The notes beneath the pieces are model-generated. The model searched no databases. It saw nothing but the letters and a program-made list of their open reading frames with translations, and was not told where the DNA came from. A program made the position numbers and the translations under genes. From Sitta carolinensis (Eukaryota > Chordata > Aves > Passeriformes > Sittidae), in contig JAVUNC010000004.1 of assembly GCA_032173965.1 (NCBI GenBank), positions 61,357,501 to 61,421,500 on the forward strand: 64,000 bases of DNA, written 5' to 3'. Below are positions 35,647 to 50,415 of this stretch, piece by piece (position 1 is the stretch's first letter; the number at the start of each line of letters is the position of its first letter).

Positions 35647-38600
35647 CCAGAAATTTTAAAGTGTCATGCACCTTCAAAATAACATACATTGTTGCTTTCA
35701 CCCATTAGCATGTGTCTGTGAGAACTACATGGTTCTTCCTTAAATCCTGATGAAGTACTCTGGTTTCTTGAGGCACACCACCTCTGTTACATTTTCAGAA
35801 AGAAATCTATTGTAAACTTTTCCTAAAGCCTACATGCTTTATATCCAGTAAGCATATAACTCCTTGCAGGTGAATTATTTTCAGGGTTTCCACTCAAGGA
35901 TGAAGTCCTAAGATCCACTCATTTCCCTCCTCTCTCCTTGCCATGTTTTCATTCTGACATTTGCTTGCTGAAAGGAGGAATTAACCCAAAAGCAATGCTG
36001 CTATGTTTCATCTGCCTAAAGAATGGCCAGCAAGGAGGCTTGCTTTATTTTCCACAAAGCCACATTGCCATAATATCATATGCATCTTCCCATGTCAGAC
36101 AACTCTTAAGAGTCCACACACAAATGGAATTTCTACTTCTATGTCTCAAATAATCTTTTTCACAATTACTGGATTACCTAAAACCACTTAGATAACCTTG
36201 TTGCTGTTTAGATATACAGGAGAATTTAGCATAATCAGTGTTTTTTTCCAAATGTTATTTTTTAACACTTCCTTCTATGAATCCAAAACAACTTTTTGTT
36301 ATTCATCTCACTAACCATTCATGGATGAATGACAATTACTGAATGTCTTAGAAACAACACCTTGAAAATGTCATTCAAATCAATTTTTCAACAGCATGAG
36401 AGGCTAGGAGGTAATTCACACTTCTTTTATAATAATATTCTATAAGAGGTACTGTAGTCATCTGCCTTCCTGCCACCTCCTCCAGAAGTAAAAGATTATA
36501 AATTCACTCTGATTTAGTGCAGCCAAATGTAACAGGCAGAGAAAAACACTGCAGACAGAATATGCTATTAAGACTGGTACATTATGAGAAAAGCCATCTC
36601 CATTATTGCCCCAAAACTAACTTGTTCCTCCCAGTTCAGCAAAAGCATGGAAGAATTCTGCAAGGCAGAGCCGGAAAATATCTTTCCTTCTGTAAAGAGC
36701 ATTTATCCACGGACAGCAATGCCAGAAGTGTCCAAGCCTGGTATCTTGAACACTACTTCTTTGTAATGAGAGAAGCTCAGAAACCTGTTTTGGCCTCCAA
36801 AATATCAGCTGCTTATTAAAATCCAGAGTTCTTCTTCCTAAAGTGGTGCATACACCTTAGGGGCCCACTGAACCCTGAATCCTCAAGTATCAAGACATCA
36901 TTATTCCAGCATTTGCTCAGATCCAACTCTGTCGTGACTCTAAAACCAGCAGCAATTCAAGCCTCAAAGCTGGGACAAAGGAGCTAGAGACCTTCTGGCT
37001 AAAAGATTGTTTCATCCTTTCAAAGGGCAACTGAGGAATGAGGAGATGCCACCTAAAAAAGTTCATGCCACAGTATCTGTCACACATCCGACACTTGAGA
37101 TAAATTTCTGCTGTTGGCACGATGCCCCCAGACCCCTAAGCCAAAGCAACAACAGACTTACACCACAGCTGAGGAATGTGTGAAGCAACAAAACCCAAAC
37201 CATCTACTTTCAAAGTCTGCCTGTTATTACTGAATGCAGATGTAAAAAAGCACTAGCACTGCTACTGCTAATTTCCACAGTATATTCTGCATACACACAC
37301 AAAGATTAAGTCAAAGGAATAAAAAAATAGAGGGAAATATTGTCTATTTCCCCATATCAGATATGCAGACCAGGCATCTTCCTGTAAGTCAGTTCCTTTC
37401 AGGCAAAACCTCTGATAAATCTTACAGTTAAGAGTGAATACACTTTTTAGCATAACATTTGAACCCAAGCTCATTGCTTCTGATGACTTCATATGAAGGA
37501 TGCTGGCACCACACAGCCAAGGCCACTGTAGTTCAAACTCCTTTCAAGGTGGATGCTGCATAATCTCTCTCTCATTTGAGGTACAGAACAACATGTACTT
37601 GCCATGAGTCTCAGCCTTACAGGGATGCTGGAAAGGCTGGAATTATTCTGCTATCTTTAGGGTCTTCTCCAGTTCTCCTGCTCGAAACAGTTTAACAGTC
37701 TGTCAGTCTGACCAGTGTTAGTGTCTCAGGCAGGGAATGATTCCTCTTCCCTTCCATCACAACTGGAAGCAACAAAGCTGACTTGCAGGCCAGAAAAAAA
37801 AACAAGAACAAAACAAAAAGCTGTTTCAATCTTTCTATTTTTCAGCATGTTCCAGGACAATTTCTGGTCTCCATCATGGGGTAAGGAACTCATCACATCA
37901 CCTGATGTGATATCCTCTTCCCCACAGTTCATCTGCAATCACTGCTGAGCATAACCATCTCTCTGTGCCAGCATCTCCCACATGATGGCAGACAGAGAGA
38001 AGGGACTTCTGTGGGGCTTAGTTTCTGGGTTGCTTCAAGGCCAAACAGGTCCCTCAGGCAGATCAGGGGACTTCAGAGACTGCCCAGCCTGAGAATAAAG
38101 ATGTGATATTTTGGTATAATTTTTGAAGTAACTTCTTCATGTTGTTTACAGGTTTGAACCTTTCCATTATCAAAGCAGCTGAAGATTTAACCTCCCTGTG
38201 GTGCTCCCTAGCAGCACTGCAGCTATTGAGCTGGTCATACGTTGTCTGTCTGTCCCATTGGAGAACATTTCCTGTAAAAAGAATTTTTGGCATGGCTGCT
38301 TCACTCTGTGCCAGGAGCAGAAAGTCGATGCAGAGATTAGCAATCGATTTTCTAAGAAGTACCCCACAAATCAGGTCTCCTCTCTCTGTTTGCCTTCACA
38401 TTTCTGCTGGAGCCTCTATAATTAATTTAAACAGATACAAGCACTTCTCCTCCTCTCCTTTTTGATGCGAGCTGTTTCAACAGACTGTGCAGCAAAGCTG
38501 CAGCAATTTCAAAGGCTTCCGCTCCCTGCGCAGAAGGGAGCAGCTGCAGGAATAGCTCTTTGAAGAGGAAATGGCACCCAATGGGACTGGCAGCAGCTCT

Positions 38601-40899
38601 GAGCTGAGCTCAAAAACCACCCGAAGTCCTTGGGTGCATCTGAGGACATCAAAAGAGGAAAGAACTAGGCTAGGAGAAGCCTGAGGAATGACTTCCCCCC
38701 AACCCTGAAGCTTTTCTCTGTGTAAGCAGCAGGGTCTGAAAGGAAGAGTCTTCCTCATATTTGGCTCAGATCATCCTACTTATATTGAAAGACTGGAAGT
38801 AAGGGCTGAACATGATTTCAGTCGTGGATTATTCATCAAACTGTAAATTTATAAATATGTATACAAACATAAACATTTCCATACAAATTCTGGACTCCTG
38901 TATATTGTTAAAAAAGCATTTGTATTTCTATCAATGTAAATATACAACCATATTTCAAAATGACTATGAAGCACTCACGGGGCTTCATGCATGTTTAACT
39001 GGTTAACTGATGAACTCTGATTTATCTCAGTGAAATGGTACTTTTTTATGATGATTGCCAGTAAACTCCTTTGTTATTTACAGCACATAACACACTTTCC
39101 TACTGTCCCATTTAAGTGATTTACAGCAAATTCAACAGACAAAGAAATCTTTGTTTCATATATACGAATTTGGGCACAGGTACATACATACCCTCTCTGC
39201 CCCTAAAGTGGGTAACATCACTGACTCACTGCTGAATTTCATAATGGAAATTTCTAGTGCTGATTTAACAGGCTTCAGACCTAACAGGACAGTATTCATT
39301 GAAGCCCTCTGGCCTGTGCAACTCTGAAGGACTACTCCAGCTGAGGGGCAGTTCAAACAGCAGCCAGTTTTTAGTGGCATGCCTGCAACAGCAATATTAC
39401 ACCAAATGCATGTTTTTCTATGAAAGCTGCATCCTTCTCTAATTATTTATGTATAAATAAATGCCATTTTACTACACTGATACTGCACATAACTAACATG
39501 TTGAATAGAAAAAGAACCGACACAACACATCCTGTAAATGCCTCTTCTTTGTCAGAGTGCACTAATTATACCCTGCATCAAACTTCTCCATCTCTGTCCT
39601 CCTAAATGGCAAATTCTGACTTTGCCAATCAATTTCCCACTGCTCTGCTCTCTTCACTTTTCAGTTTTACTTTTGCAACAACTTAAGTTCATGGACATAC
39701 AAACTTGAGATAAGAGGTGCATGGTGCTACTGCACATATATTCATGCACACATTTCTGCACATCCTTTGGCACAGATGTGGACGGCCTTTATCTGAGACC
39801 ATATTGAGTTTGGCAGGACAACCCTGCATCCTGGCAGGAACTGCCCTCAAACAAATTTTCTCTATAAACAGTTTTTCTCAATAAATAGTTATGCTCTGCT
39901 ATTAATATTAGGCTTTGTTGTTCTGATATTAACCAGCAAATTATGATAAAATATTATACTGTGATTATTTTATTATACATTGCAACTAATTGGCTAGTGA
40001 ACTCCATTAAAAACACTTCTCTTTTCATCAGTGTATAGGCTGCTTAACTGAGTTATTAGATGATGTGGAAAAACGTAAGGAACCAAGTTGAGATCAGTGG
40101 AATAATTATCATTTCCACTTCTCTCTGAAGTGAAAGGTTTTCTGATACTTCTTGACACCTCATATCTTAGCTGTATTTTCAATGTCTGACGGGGTCCATT
40201 GTTGAGAGACAAAAACTCTACAGCCAGTTGTTTATACTTCTGACAGCAAAATTAGAATGCAGAACAGGAAATAAACTGAAATGGTCTCATACTTGAATGG
40301 AATATAAACATTCTGCTTAATTAGGTCACTAAGCATATGTTTGTTTACTTGGATATTTTCTCTCTGGCAGCTCATCTCTGGGTAACACAACTATCTCACT
40401 GGAGAGCGTGGAATTCCTATGGCAGATAACATGATGTTGGTAATTTGGGGGTCAAAAAATCATGCTTATTAGCATACTCCCACATAATGAAGGGAGCTGG
40501 AGTATGAACAATACATGCCTCACTGCCTTCTGCGTCAGGTTGGTGTCTGCACAAAGGGCAGCATGACCATTAGGGAACTGGTTATAGCTCTGAATCTCTG
40601 CCTGTCCCTGATTTACCTTCTTGGCTGATTATAAATGGTTTAGATGCTAGTGATGCCTGTTTCACAGATAAGGAAAATCTTCCCTTCTTGCAAACCAAGA
40701 GGCAATATTGCCGCCTACATTCATCTCTATCACTCTGTAATCTTTTTATATTTTATTTTTATAATTTTCTTCTACATCCATCTATGTATTAAGTTTCTTC
40801 TTTGTTTAAAGGCTACTTGGAACGTTTATCTAGCCTCTTCTTCTTCAGAAGTACAAGCACACTTCTGGTGGTGCATATAAAACCCAGTAATTTCTGTTT

Positions 40900-41960
40900 C
40901 TGTTTGCGTTACAGGCCCAAGCCACAACTGAGACTAAAGGAAATCCTTCAGAGACAGTCCCAGTACAGACGAGTCCACTCAGGCGCTGTGGAGAGAGCAG
41001 ATCCCCTCTCTACCACCAACACCTCCTTTTATGGGCCTGTGCTGAAAGCAGGACAGGGCTTACAGAAAACCATGTGTGCTGTTCCCTCCAGACCACAGTT
41101 CCAGGGCATGCTGCATTTTGGACAGGAGTGTTTTACACTATGAGCCAGTATTTTCTGGACATAGCACCTCAGCAGTTGTTCCTCCACTATCAGTCTCACA
41201 TCAGTTCCTGGGATGAGTTCTTCTGATTTCTCGATAGAGATTACTTGCACCTGGATAGGAATGATGGGATGTTGGCAGGGACACTGAACAGCCGAGAGGA
41301 GAAACCTTGCCAGCCTCTGTGTGTACAACTGCTGAGTCAGTTCGACAGCATCAGAAATCCCCACCCCCACAAACACAGGTGCAGATGGCCATGTAAAAGT
41401 AATCTGAATTTGGCTGCTGCCCAGATTCCACATTCCTCTTGGCTCCACTGGAGCCTTTTTCCCACATGACCTCATCTCCCATACCCTTGCAGCAGCCAGG
41501 CAAGCCATGTGCAGTTTTTCTCAAAACATCCAGGAGTTTTTGCGGAAGTGGGAAGGAGATGGGAGTCCGATACAGGCGAGAGGAAAAGCATATAGGCATG
41601 CCTGGGTCTGGGCCTTTGACCCTCAGACCTCCCACACAGCCACTGAAGTCTGGAATCCAGATCCTTGGAGCTACCAGGCTGCCTTTGTGTCCTTCCACTC
41701 CAGCAATAATGCACAGGCTGCAGGAAATCCTTCCATGTGAAGAACTCTACCAGTGTAATGCTGCTCTGCACAGAGCCTGGCAGTTCCTGTTGTGTGCCCC
41801 TCTAGGACAGGACTAGAGGGTACCAGGATGCCCTTGTGGGAGACTCAAGCTGCTGCTAGCCAGCTTCAGCTGCTGATGGAACTGGTCTGGCCCATCCCTC
41901 TCCATGCAGAGCTCCAAGCAGCTGAAGACTGACATGCAGTCGGTGAACAACAACTTCAGT
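40900..41960. other. GC-richer block with overlapping open frames, no gene recognised
   Basis: Frames of 159, 115 and 99 codons (minus) and 125, 113 and 77 codons (plus) overlap here. None has a recognisable domain, and the best frame (41029-41508, minus) has no clear splice sites or neighbours in phase. Possibly an old repeat or a gene-sized decayed insert; more likely chance openness from local GC. Confidence 0.35.
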
Positions 41961-44389
41961 ACCAGCTGAAGGACTGAGGGTTAATTCCCACACCCATCTC
42001 AACGCCTGAGTAAATACTGAGTATACAGCTACAGCATATGGAGCTCACAGACTTACTGAAACACAACCACAATTCCACTTAACGACTGTGGAAGCTTTTC
42101 CTAAAAGTGACAACATTCACCTGTCTACAAAAGAAGAGTAAACTCCTTATTTCAACTTGACTGAAACAATCAGCAAGTCCACACATTTAACATTTGCCAG
42201 GAAGACTAATGAAGCCAAAGCCAGTGGCAATGAAATACACGATGTCTGACTAAAGACTTCTTCCATGCTGTGTTTCAGTTTCCAGACTGAAGCCACTTTG
42301 TTCGCGCAGCTAACAAACTTTGTAACTTGCCTGATTTGATTTTGAGGGAGTCTTCAATCATTTGTCAAAGAAAAGTGAAAAAAAATTGGTTGACTTTGAT
42401 TAAAGTAAAACAGAGACAGAACCTGGAGTACTTCAGATAGCAAAAGTTCCAGGAATTCACAAGCAGTTTAAAAGAGAAAACTGGACTAGAAATCATTAAA
42501 CAACTTCACTGTAGGGACCACTGCTTCAGCTGCTACAATTCGTAAAGGGAAATAAAAATCTGTAGCACTCAGATATGTATCATATTTCATGACGGATATC
42601 TAAGAACCACCCATTCCTTCATCTCATGTTTAGCATATCCCATGTGTTAGGGCAAAAAATAAAAGCCTGAGCAGTAGGCATGAGAATGACAACACCATCG
42701 GGAGCCTCCTGCTGTTGGAGGCTTTATCGAGGGGAACTTTGACTGTCAGCTTGGCTGAGCTTCAAATTTGCCCTAAATATGGTGCAACTGGCTGAGAAGA
42801 GCTGGGACAACAGGGTGAGAACGCTTGCCACCAGAAAACTATCAACATAAGAGGGTGGTTACCTTCCTGTTTGCTTCTCACACAGACTGATCAAAAAGGG
42901 AGCACTAATACAAACTACACATATTAGGTACAGCATATGCCAAGCTCAAGCAAGGCTGCTAATGCAAAGCAGAGGCTGTGGCTGTGTGCAGAGGAGGCAT
43001 GGAGCAACACACAGGTGTTTGCAAAGACACCGTGGAGCTTGTGGTGGGAAGGAAAAAATGAATTGCAAGAGGAATTCCATTGTTAACAAGTTGTTAGGAA
43101 GTGCTGTGAGCCTGTTTAAATCTGAATTGTGTAAACAGTGGAAACAGAAAAGGAATGGTGAGCAAGGTTAGGATGGCCCATCAAATTTTCCTGGACTGGC
43201 TAGGAGAAAGTCCTGTCTGGCATCTGAATATGCTGCAGGAAGCATTCTTGATGCTGTGTCTATGTCTTTAGCCTCCTTTAGGGCTACTTCCATATGTCAC
43301 AGAGCTTCTCACAGTAGCCATGAAGATGCTTCATAAAAGTGGAAACCTTCATTCTTTCTGTCAGTCTCAATCATGGTCACTGCAACTGCCCATGGCTGCA
43401 AACTGCTCCACTCGAGCTCTGGGTTAGGCTCTAGGCTGTAATCATGCTGTGAACCTGTGAGAAGGGAGGTGTGTGGGAAGGGAGAAACAAGAACAGAAGG
43501 AAAGATACCACAAGAGCCGACAGCAGGATGGAAAAATGGAGATACACAAAGAACTTGTCCTTATAAGAAATGTTGAACAGAAAACTGATGACATGACACC
43601 CTACACGAAACAGCTACACGAAATACTATTAGCAGCTTTGGAGGTGTGCATGATCAGAACAGCAAGGAGGAAGAAACATCCTGAATCTGAAATCACTCTC
43701 TGTGCACAAAACAGACAGCTAATTACTTTCTGTAAGGCTTCTGTAATTTCTTCAAGGCTGTAAGAGATCATTTGAGCCTTTTTCAGCATAATTGAAAACA
43801 CATAAGCAAAAATCTAGCTTACAAATACCAGAAAGCCATGTTTGGGATGCTTTATTAGATTTTTTTTTAGGAAGAGCTTTTATAAAAATCCAAATACAGA
43901 TACTCCATATGTATGGTAAGAAGAACATTTGGTTGCACTGTGGTCATCTCAGTGGTATTAAACTGCAGTCTCGTCATTCATTATTTATAACATCACTGTC
44001 TTTATGAAGTACCAGGTCACAATCACCATAAATCCCAGATACTCCACTTAAGTACTAAAATTTTAATCAGTTTTTAAGAGTGAAAAAGAAAGTGAAATTA
44101 AATCACCCAAACAGGCAGAATAATCAGATTCTTTAGGAACGTACAACAGGACAAGAAGATCACGCCAACAAGAATTTTGGCTCTAATATGCTAAAGTGTG
44201 AATAAAAGCTCTTGCACCATGCTTGTCAAAATACCACAGCTTAGCCATGTAGGCTATTACCACAACCCTCTATGGACCTCTAAAGTATTCCAGAAGTGAA
44301 CCAGCATTACTGATCTCAGCTAGTAAAATTCAGCCCTGCGCCCACTTCTAACAAGTTGTAGCAGTCCATACTCTCAACAGACAGCAAGA

Positions 44390-44485
44390 ATTCAGGGCAA
44401 GGATCATCGTCTAGTATATGCTTTGTACAGTGCCAAGCACAAAGGGTGGAGGACTCTAGCAGTCAAACAATATAAATAACAGTGA
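44390..44485 (+). repeat. Old interspersed repeat tail (L2/MIR-like 3' end)
   Basis: 'CAGGGCAAGGATCATCGTCT', 'GCTTTGTACAGTGCCAAGCAC AAAGGGTGG' and 'AACAATATAAATAACAG' follow the order of a widespread amniote repeat tail ('gggcagggaccgtct ... tttgtacagcgcctagcacaatgggg ... aatacaaataat'). I am unsure of the exact family. Confidence 0.45.
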
Positions 44486-46737
44486 TTTATCTTTCTGATG
44501 CCTCCCTATTAGCTTGATTACCTGGCTTGATTCACTTGAGGTCTGTAACAGCTTCCATGGGCTGTCAGAAATCTTATTTCCTCAAGCTGTTTATGGTGGT
44601 GAAAAAGACATCAACACACCTGCCTCCTGAGAGGATGGATTTGAGGCAGAGCACAGCACAATCTCCCCTCTTCATGCCTGAACACAAGTTTGCCTGAGCT
44701 GCTCTTAAGGTGATGATGAAGAATGGAAATCCAGGCTCTGTATCTGCAGCCAAGAGTAGCTTATCTGTAGCTCAGGTGAGACTCATGTTTTGGGGAAAAC
44801 ATAATCCCCCAAATTGTGTTACACCTTCTCACTCACCCCTGCAAGGGACTGGAGGTTCCCTTTGCTCCCTGAGCACACAGGGGCCTGTGCAGGAAGCAAG
44901 TCCTGTTGCCCCTACTCGGCAGTAAACCGTGTCCTTGGCTCACTTGTTGGTGCAGCAATTTTAGGGAAGCAGATATTTCTTCATTTCAAGAAAGGCTTTT
45001 CTCTATTAATTAATCCTGTCCCCATTCAATATCAAGATCCAGACTCTCACTCTGTCTGGGACTCCAAATGTCCCAGACACTTGGAAAAAAAAGCAATGCT
45101 TTCTTGCTCTAGCCATATCTATCTATTGTTTGCTTTCACAATGACCCATGCCACCTCGTTTATTTCTGTAAAAGCCCTTGTCACAGTTTCATCAACCCAC
45201 TATCTACTTCTACCTGCCCATTTTTAATTTGCATTTAGGTATTGTGCTTTTACCTGCGCTGGACTGGAATTTAGCAACTTTTAGCTTGCTCAGGGCCAGG
45301 GTCTTTCCAGGTTTTATTTTTTTAGGCTACATCTGTGTGGTTATTCATCATGTTCCCCTGCAGCTCTTACTTCCAAGAGCTGATGACTGCACCAAAACAG
45401 CATCCTTAATCTAAGAATACTCTTCTTTTCAGTGGAAAGAGCAGGTTGGTGAGGAAAAAGTAAAAATACCAAAAGATTTGGATTATTTTAATATAGTCTT
45501 CATGTCTGACTCTTACTAAAATCCTAACAAAGTCCCTACCTACCTTGCAGGTCTAAGTTTTGAAAGGGTTGGTGTTTTTTCATTAATCAGGATTTCACTG
45601 AGTAAATCCTTCACACAAAGACAGTACTCCCTTCTAATTCCTTCACCACTTCAGCGCATGCTTTTCTCTTCATCCCTTCCTGGCATTGTCCTTTAAACAT
45701 GTTTATAAAAATAGTTGTGGAAAAATCACACTTGTCTTTGGCCTCCATTATTTTCCTTCTTCTTCTGTCCAAAAACCATGACAAAACCCCTCCTAATCAC
45801 TGAGGTTTCTAAAATGTACAAATACTCAAAGACAGATATCTTTGCAAGTGCATCAGAAAATTAAATTGCAATCTACAGCAATTATAAACACACTATCAAC
45901 CTCAGCTAATTATTTAGTTGTGAGCTGTTCAAATGCCTTCTTCTCATCCTCCAGCTTAAGCAGGCAAAAACCTATGCAATTAAATACTCCCGACTTCTAA
46001 AAAGCAATGTCACATCCCCTCCTGTTGAAATGTGATCAGTCACTCAAACTGCAACTCCAAACACCTGCTGAACATTGACAATGTGGGGTAGACGTTACAT
46101 CCCTACACTCTTGAAGAGTAAAGACCATAAATCTCTCCTAAGAAGCCAGTGAGAAGCGATTCTCTGTCAGCAGGCACAGAAGAGGAGACATGAAGATAAC
46201 CTTTCCCTATCTGTGTTGCTGAGGCTCCAAAGGCTGCAAATCTCTCCAGAGCAGCCACTACAGCAATGGTTCTGCATGTTGTGCTTGAAGAATAGTGACA
46301 TTTCATCAGCTGCCTACAAGAGATGCAGAATCAATAGAGAAGTATTTTACAGTTTTCCAAGGGCACACAGGGCCAGCAACACATGCTGCTATTGCATCTG
46401 CTAAAGCTTTTGCACTACCCACTCACATGTTATTAGGAATTTTCCCATGTGCTTGTAATGGACTTATCCTGATACCTCTGACTGAGGTACCTCTGCAACT
46501 ACCTCGCTGTGCTGCAGAACTTCTGCTCAAATAATCAGGTCAGCAAATGCACACTTCAGCTTCTTGCTTTCCTGGGATTGCAATGAGGCTTGCAATGATC
46601 TCGTACTGGAAAATAGCAAAAGCCAAATGGCAGTATTTTAGGCCATATGAAGTCAATCAAAGGCCACCTGAATCAGGACTGATGATAGCTGTTGCTTTGT
46701 TCTATGTCTGAAAGATAAATTTCCTAAGTTGCTAAGT

Positions 46738-46965
46738 ATAGAATAGAATTTTCCAAAGCTGAGGTGTGAGGGACTTCTGGAGATCCCCTAGTACAAGCCT
46801 GCTGTTCAGACAAGGTTTTACCAGAAAAAATTGCACAGGGCAGCATCCAGTTGAATTTTGATTATCAGTATGGATGGAGACTTCACAGCCTCTCTGGGCA
46901 ACCTGATCTAGTGTTCAGTCATCTTCACAGGTGAAAAGGTGAAAAAGGCTTTTCTTATGTGACAT
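46738..46965 (-). repeat. CR1 LINE 3' fragment, diverged
   Basis: The plus strand shows the complement of the CR1 3' end: 'ATAGAATAGAATTTTCCAAAG', 'GGGACTTCTGGAGATCCCCT AGTACAAGCC', 'CCTCTCTGGGCAACCTGATC TAGTGTTCAG' and 'AAAAAGGCTTTTCTTATGTG'. Older and shorter than the copies at 32748 and 55417. Confidence 0.85.
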
Positions 46966-49900
46966 TAGCTCAGTACACCATTTGAATATTTTTTTCTCCC
47001 TCCTCCAAGAAACTGCAAAGCTGCATAACCATTTGAGGGAAATTTTCTGCAAACAAAGTATGAGCAGGAAGGGTGGGCTCCTTGTCATCCATACATCATT
47101 CTGAAGTTTTTAAGACAAGAATTCACACCATAGGCTGCTAGCATTGAAAAGGGGTATTTGTTATGCTATCTATATTCTAGCTCACAGGCAGCAGAAATTA
47201 CAGAAACATTACAGGGTCGACCTACCTGGAAAGCCTACTTCACAGTAGTCACCTTTTTCTCTCTCTTTGCCAGTTTCCTGTTGTGGAAGATTTATATACA
47301 ATACTGATGATGCCACCAGTATCCGAGTTTCTTGAGCAGGATGAAAATGATGGGTTTATTTTCCCCATCCCTTGGTACCTTGGTTCAGTACCTCAGTTCA
47401 GGACATTGTACAATGTCTATATTCTGCATGTCTGAAGAGGAACCAGGGCTTTCAAATGGGTATTATTCACCAGAGGCAGCCTTGCAGACAGCCACCAGGG
47501 TCAGTGGGATTTTTCACCAGCTTGTCCATCCCATTTCTACCCTTATCCTCTAAAGATATTTTTGCAGCATGCTCACTATTATCAGGACTGGTTGAGGAAT
47601 CTCCCACACCCTTCCTAGCATCTTTTTCACTGTGTTAACTTCAGGGGCTTGTTGCTCCCTTTTATGATACTTAGCTACTCATTATGGGTCGTAGTTATGT
47701 TTCAAGATCAAATCAAACCAAACCAAAGAGATGGAAAAGAAGTCTTCTGAAGTTTGGGAGCAAAACACACAGCTATGTACAGGATTACTGCTAAAGACCA
47801 AACTGATGTGATCTGTACACAGGTACGGTAGTTTGTTTGAAGTTGTTCTTCTGTGCCAACCATATTCTCTGCACCCTAAAAAATACCTAATTATGAAGGA
47901 AGCATAGGGAGTAACGGGCTGACATGAACATAACCAACTTCCAACAGTACTTAAGGCAATGGTACAGGATGGGCCATGGTCAGGAATTTTCTTCGGTAAA
48001 ACAAGAAGAGGACATGTCAGATAAGCAATACAGAAAAGGAATAAGAGAGCTTCCAAAGTAAGTACAAAGCATGATACTGTTTGAAAAGGTTAAAGGCATC
48101 TGGGGAAGATAGGATTCTTTTCCCTGAAATTTTATATCAAAATAAAAAAGAAGTCAGCTGAAGACAGCCTTGTCTGTACCACAAAACTTCTGTCTATTAA
48201 TATGTACCAAAAACTCATCATGAAAAGATTAGGGCAGACAAAGACTACTGCATTTAAAGGAGCTTGATGCTAACCAGAACAACAGATGATGATACAAAGC
48301 TAAGGATGACAGTGCTTCATGTCATGTCAAATTTAGCTCCTGTAAACTAACATGATACTTAAAGGATGTTCGTGTATAGTTTCCAGATGGAGGAGGGAAG
48401 AAAAGTCAGAAAAAACCCTAGTTTAAGATGATTTCTGATAACTTTTTTTTTGCTGGAAGGACACAATCAGCCAGTTAATACTGTGGTAAAAAGAGACTGT
48501 AGTGTCTTGCAGGAATATTATACCACCAAACAAACCAATTTATCTTTACCTATATGCACAGACCTGATGACAGACACTGTGACAGAATAAATATAAATGG
48601 AGAAAATTGCCACAGATTTCTACCACTTTTAAAAAATCTGAAAAATGCAACTGAGGGATGGACATAACTGAGGTAACACACAGTGTGCCAGTTTCTCAGT
48701 CCAAATAGCAGTCGTTTCTGACTTCATGTGCTTTCACTCTTCACTGCTGCTTTTTGGATAAGATAATGTTCCATACTGCTTTTCAAGTAGAGATTCCAAA
48801 AATTTCTAATTGCAATAGATACATTCATAGTCTCAGTAAAATCAAAATGAAAAAATATGAAAATATCTAGAAGTCAGTTATTAGCATCTGAGGTACAAAA
48901 CTTCTCAGTTAAAGAGCTATACTTGTTAATCAATAGCTATATGCTTTCATTACAGACAATTATACCTATGGCTGAGTCTTAAGTGGAATTTATTAGATTC
49001 CTGCAGCAATTGACATACAATAATACCACTGTCAAATACATTATCAATAAAATATGTGTAAGAGAAACAGTCTGACTTCCATAATCTAAGTACAGCGTTC
49101 ACTCCTTAAGCAGGGCAAAGTGGTCTTAAAGCATGTCAAGCACTAGAAATTGGTATTAGGTAATAATTTCTGTCTTGGAGTATGGGTAGCCATTTATTTC
49201 AGGTAACAGCTTTTCACTGATAAATACAAGAACTGTACCTACTTACAAAGTAGGAATGTAAAGGGAAGGCGAGACCTATGCTGGAGCAGAAAACACAAGT
49301 AAGGAATTGAAACATTGTAGTACCTGACCTTCTCCCAGCAGGAGGAGAGACATGATTCAAGCCTGTCCATGTGGGGGCCAAGAACCCACACTGAAGGTGA
49401 GAGCAAGACTGCTGCACTGCATTTAAAGGTGACAGTAAGGACCCAGTTCTTCATCACACCCATGCTCTTGTCAGCATAAACGCAGAGCAAGTGCTGGCCT
49501 GCAAACATACCCTTCACCTTTTGCACTCCCTGGCCCTAACTAAAGCCACTGGTGTCAGTCTCTCAAAATATAATGCAGACTATGAGATGTATCTACACAG
49601 ACTCTCCATGTAACCCCAAATCTGCACAGGCGGTTTATGTTGGCAGAAAATTCCTTGACCAAAATAGGCTACAGTGACAAAAATACTTTTAGAAGTATAA
49701 CCACATCCACTTTTGTATAGAAAGAAAGCAACATTGAGCAAGCTAAACCAAAGCTGCCACAGCAGCATCAAGAGTTTCACAAAGAGACAGCTTTCACATA
49801 TGTTAGATACCACGTTTCTTCTAAATCAGTCTCAGACACAGATGATGCAAGGGGCTGGAAAACGTGGCTGTAGAAGAAGTAAAGGACTTTATTATATTCT

Positions 49901-50396
49901 GTCACAAGTGATTTCCTTGCTGCAGGAGAAATGCTCCAGCAGCCTTGTCCATGTTCAGATTCTCCCTCTATTTGGCCACTATAGGTAAAAATGTGAGATC
50001 AAACTGCAAATTGCAAATGCAATTTACCCTATCTTCTTTCTTTTTTAAAAACAATCTTTAGCTTGGGGCACTAGGGAAAGAACAAATGAAATAAAGGAGC
50101 AATAAAAACACAATACTAACCAGTAGCATTTTCTTAAAACACGTTATGAGAAAAGGCGAAGGAGAGCACTGATTTTACACTCTTCCTCACATTCCTTTAC
50201 CACACCCCATCTCCAAATACGTGACACAGCAGAACTGCATCAGTGAGCTCCAGTTCCCTCTGGCTGCCACATGGCCCTGTACTGACTCACTTGAAACTCT
50301 GGCAGCTTGGTGAACTGCTCGAGACCCAGGGAGGCAATGCAAGTCCTTCACAAGCACTAGGTATAGGACATGATAAAGGCAATGGCTTAAATGTAC

Positions 50397-50415
50397 TATA
50401 TATATATATATATAT
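50397..50415. repeat. (TA)n microsatellite
   Basis: Nineteen bases of alternating T and A, followed by GTTGTCC. Confidence 0.95.

Noticed and set aside
40640..40690. MIR-like words (TTTCACAGATAAGGAAAA)
   Set aside because: Too short, with no supporting blocks on either side.
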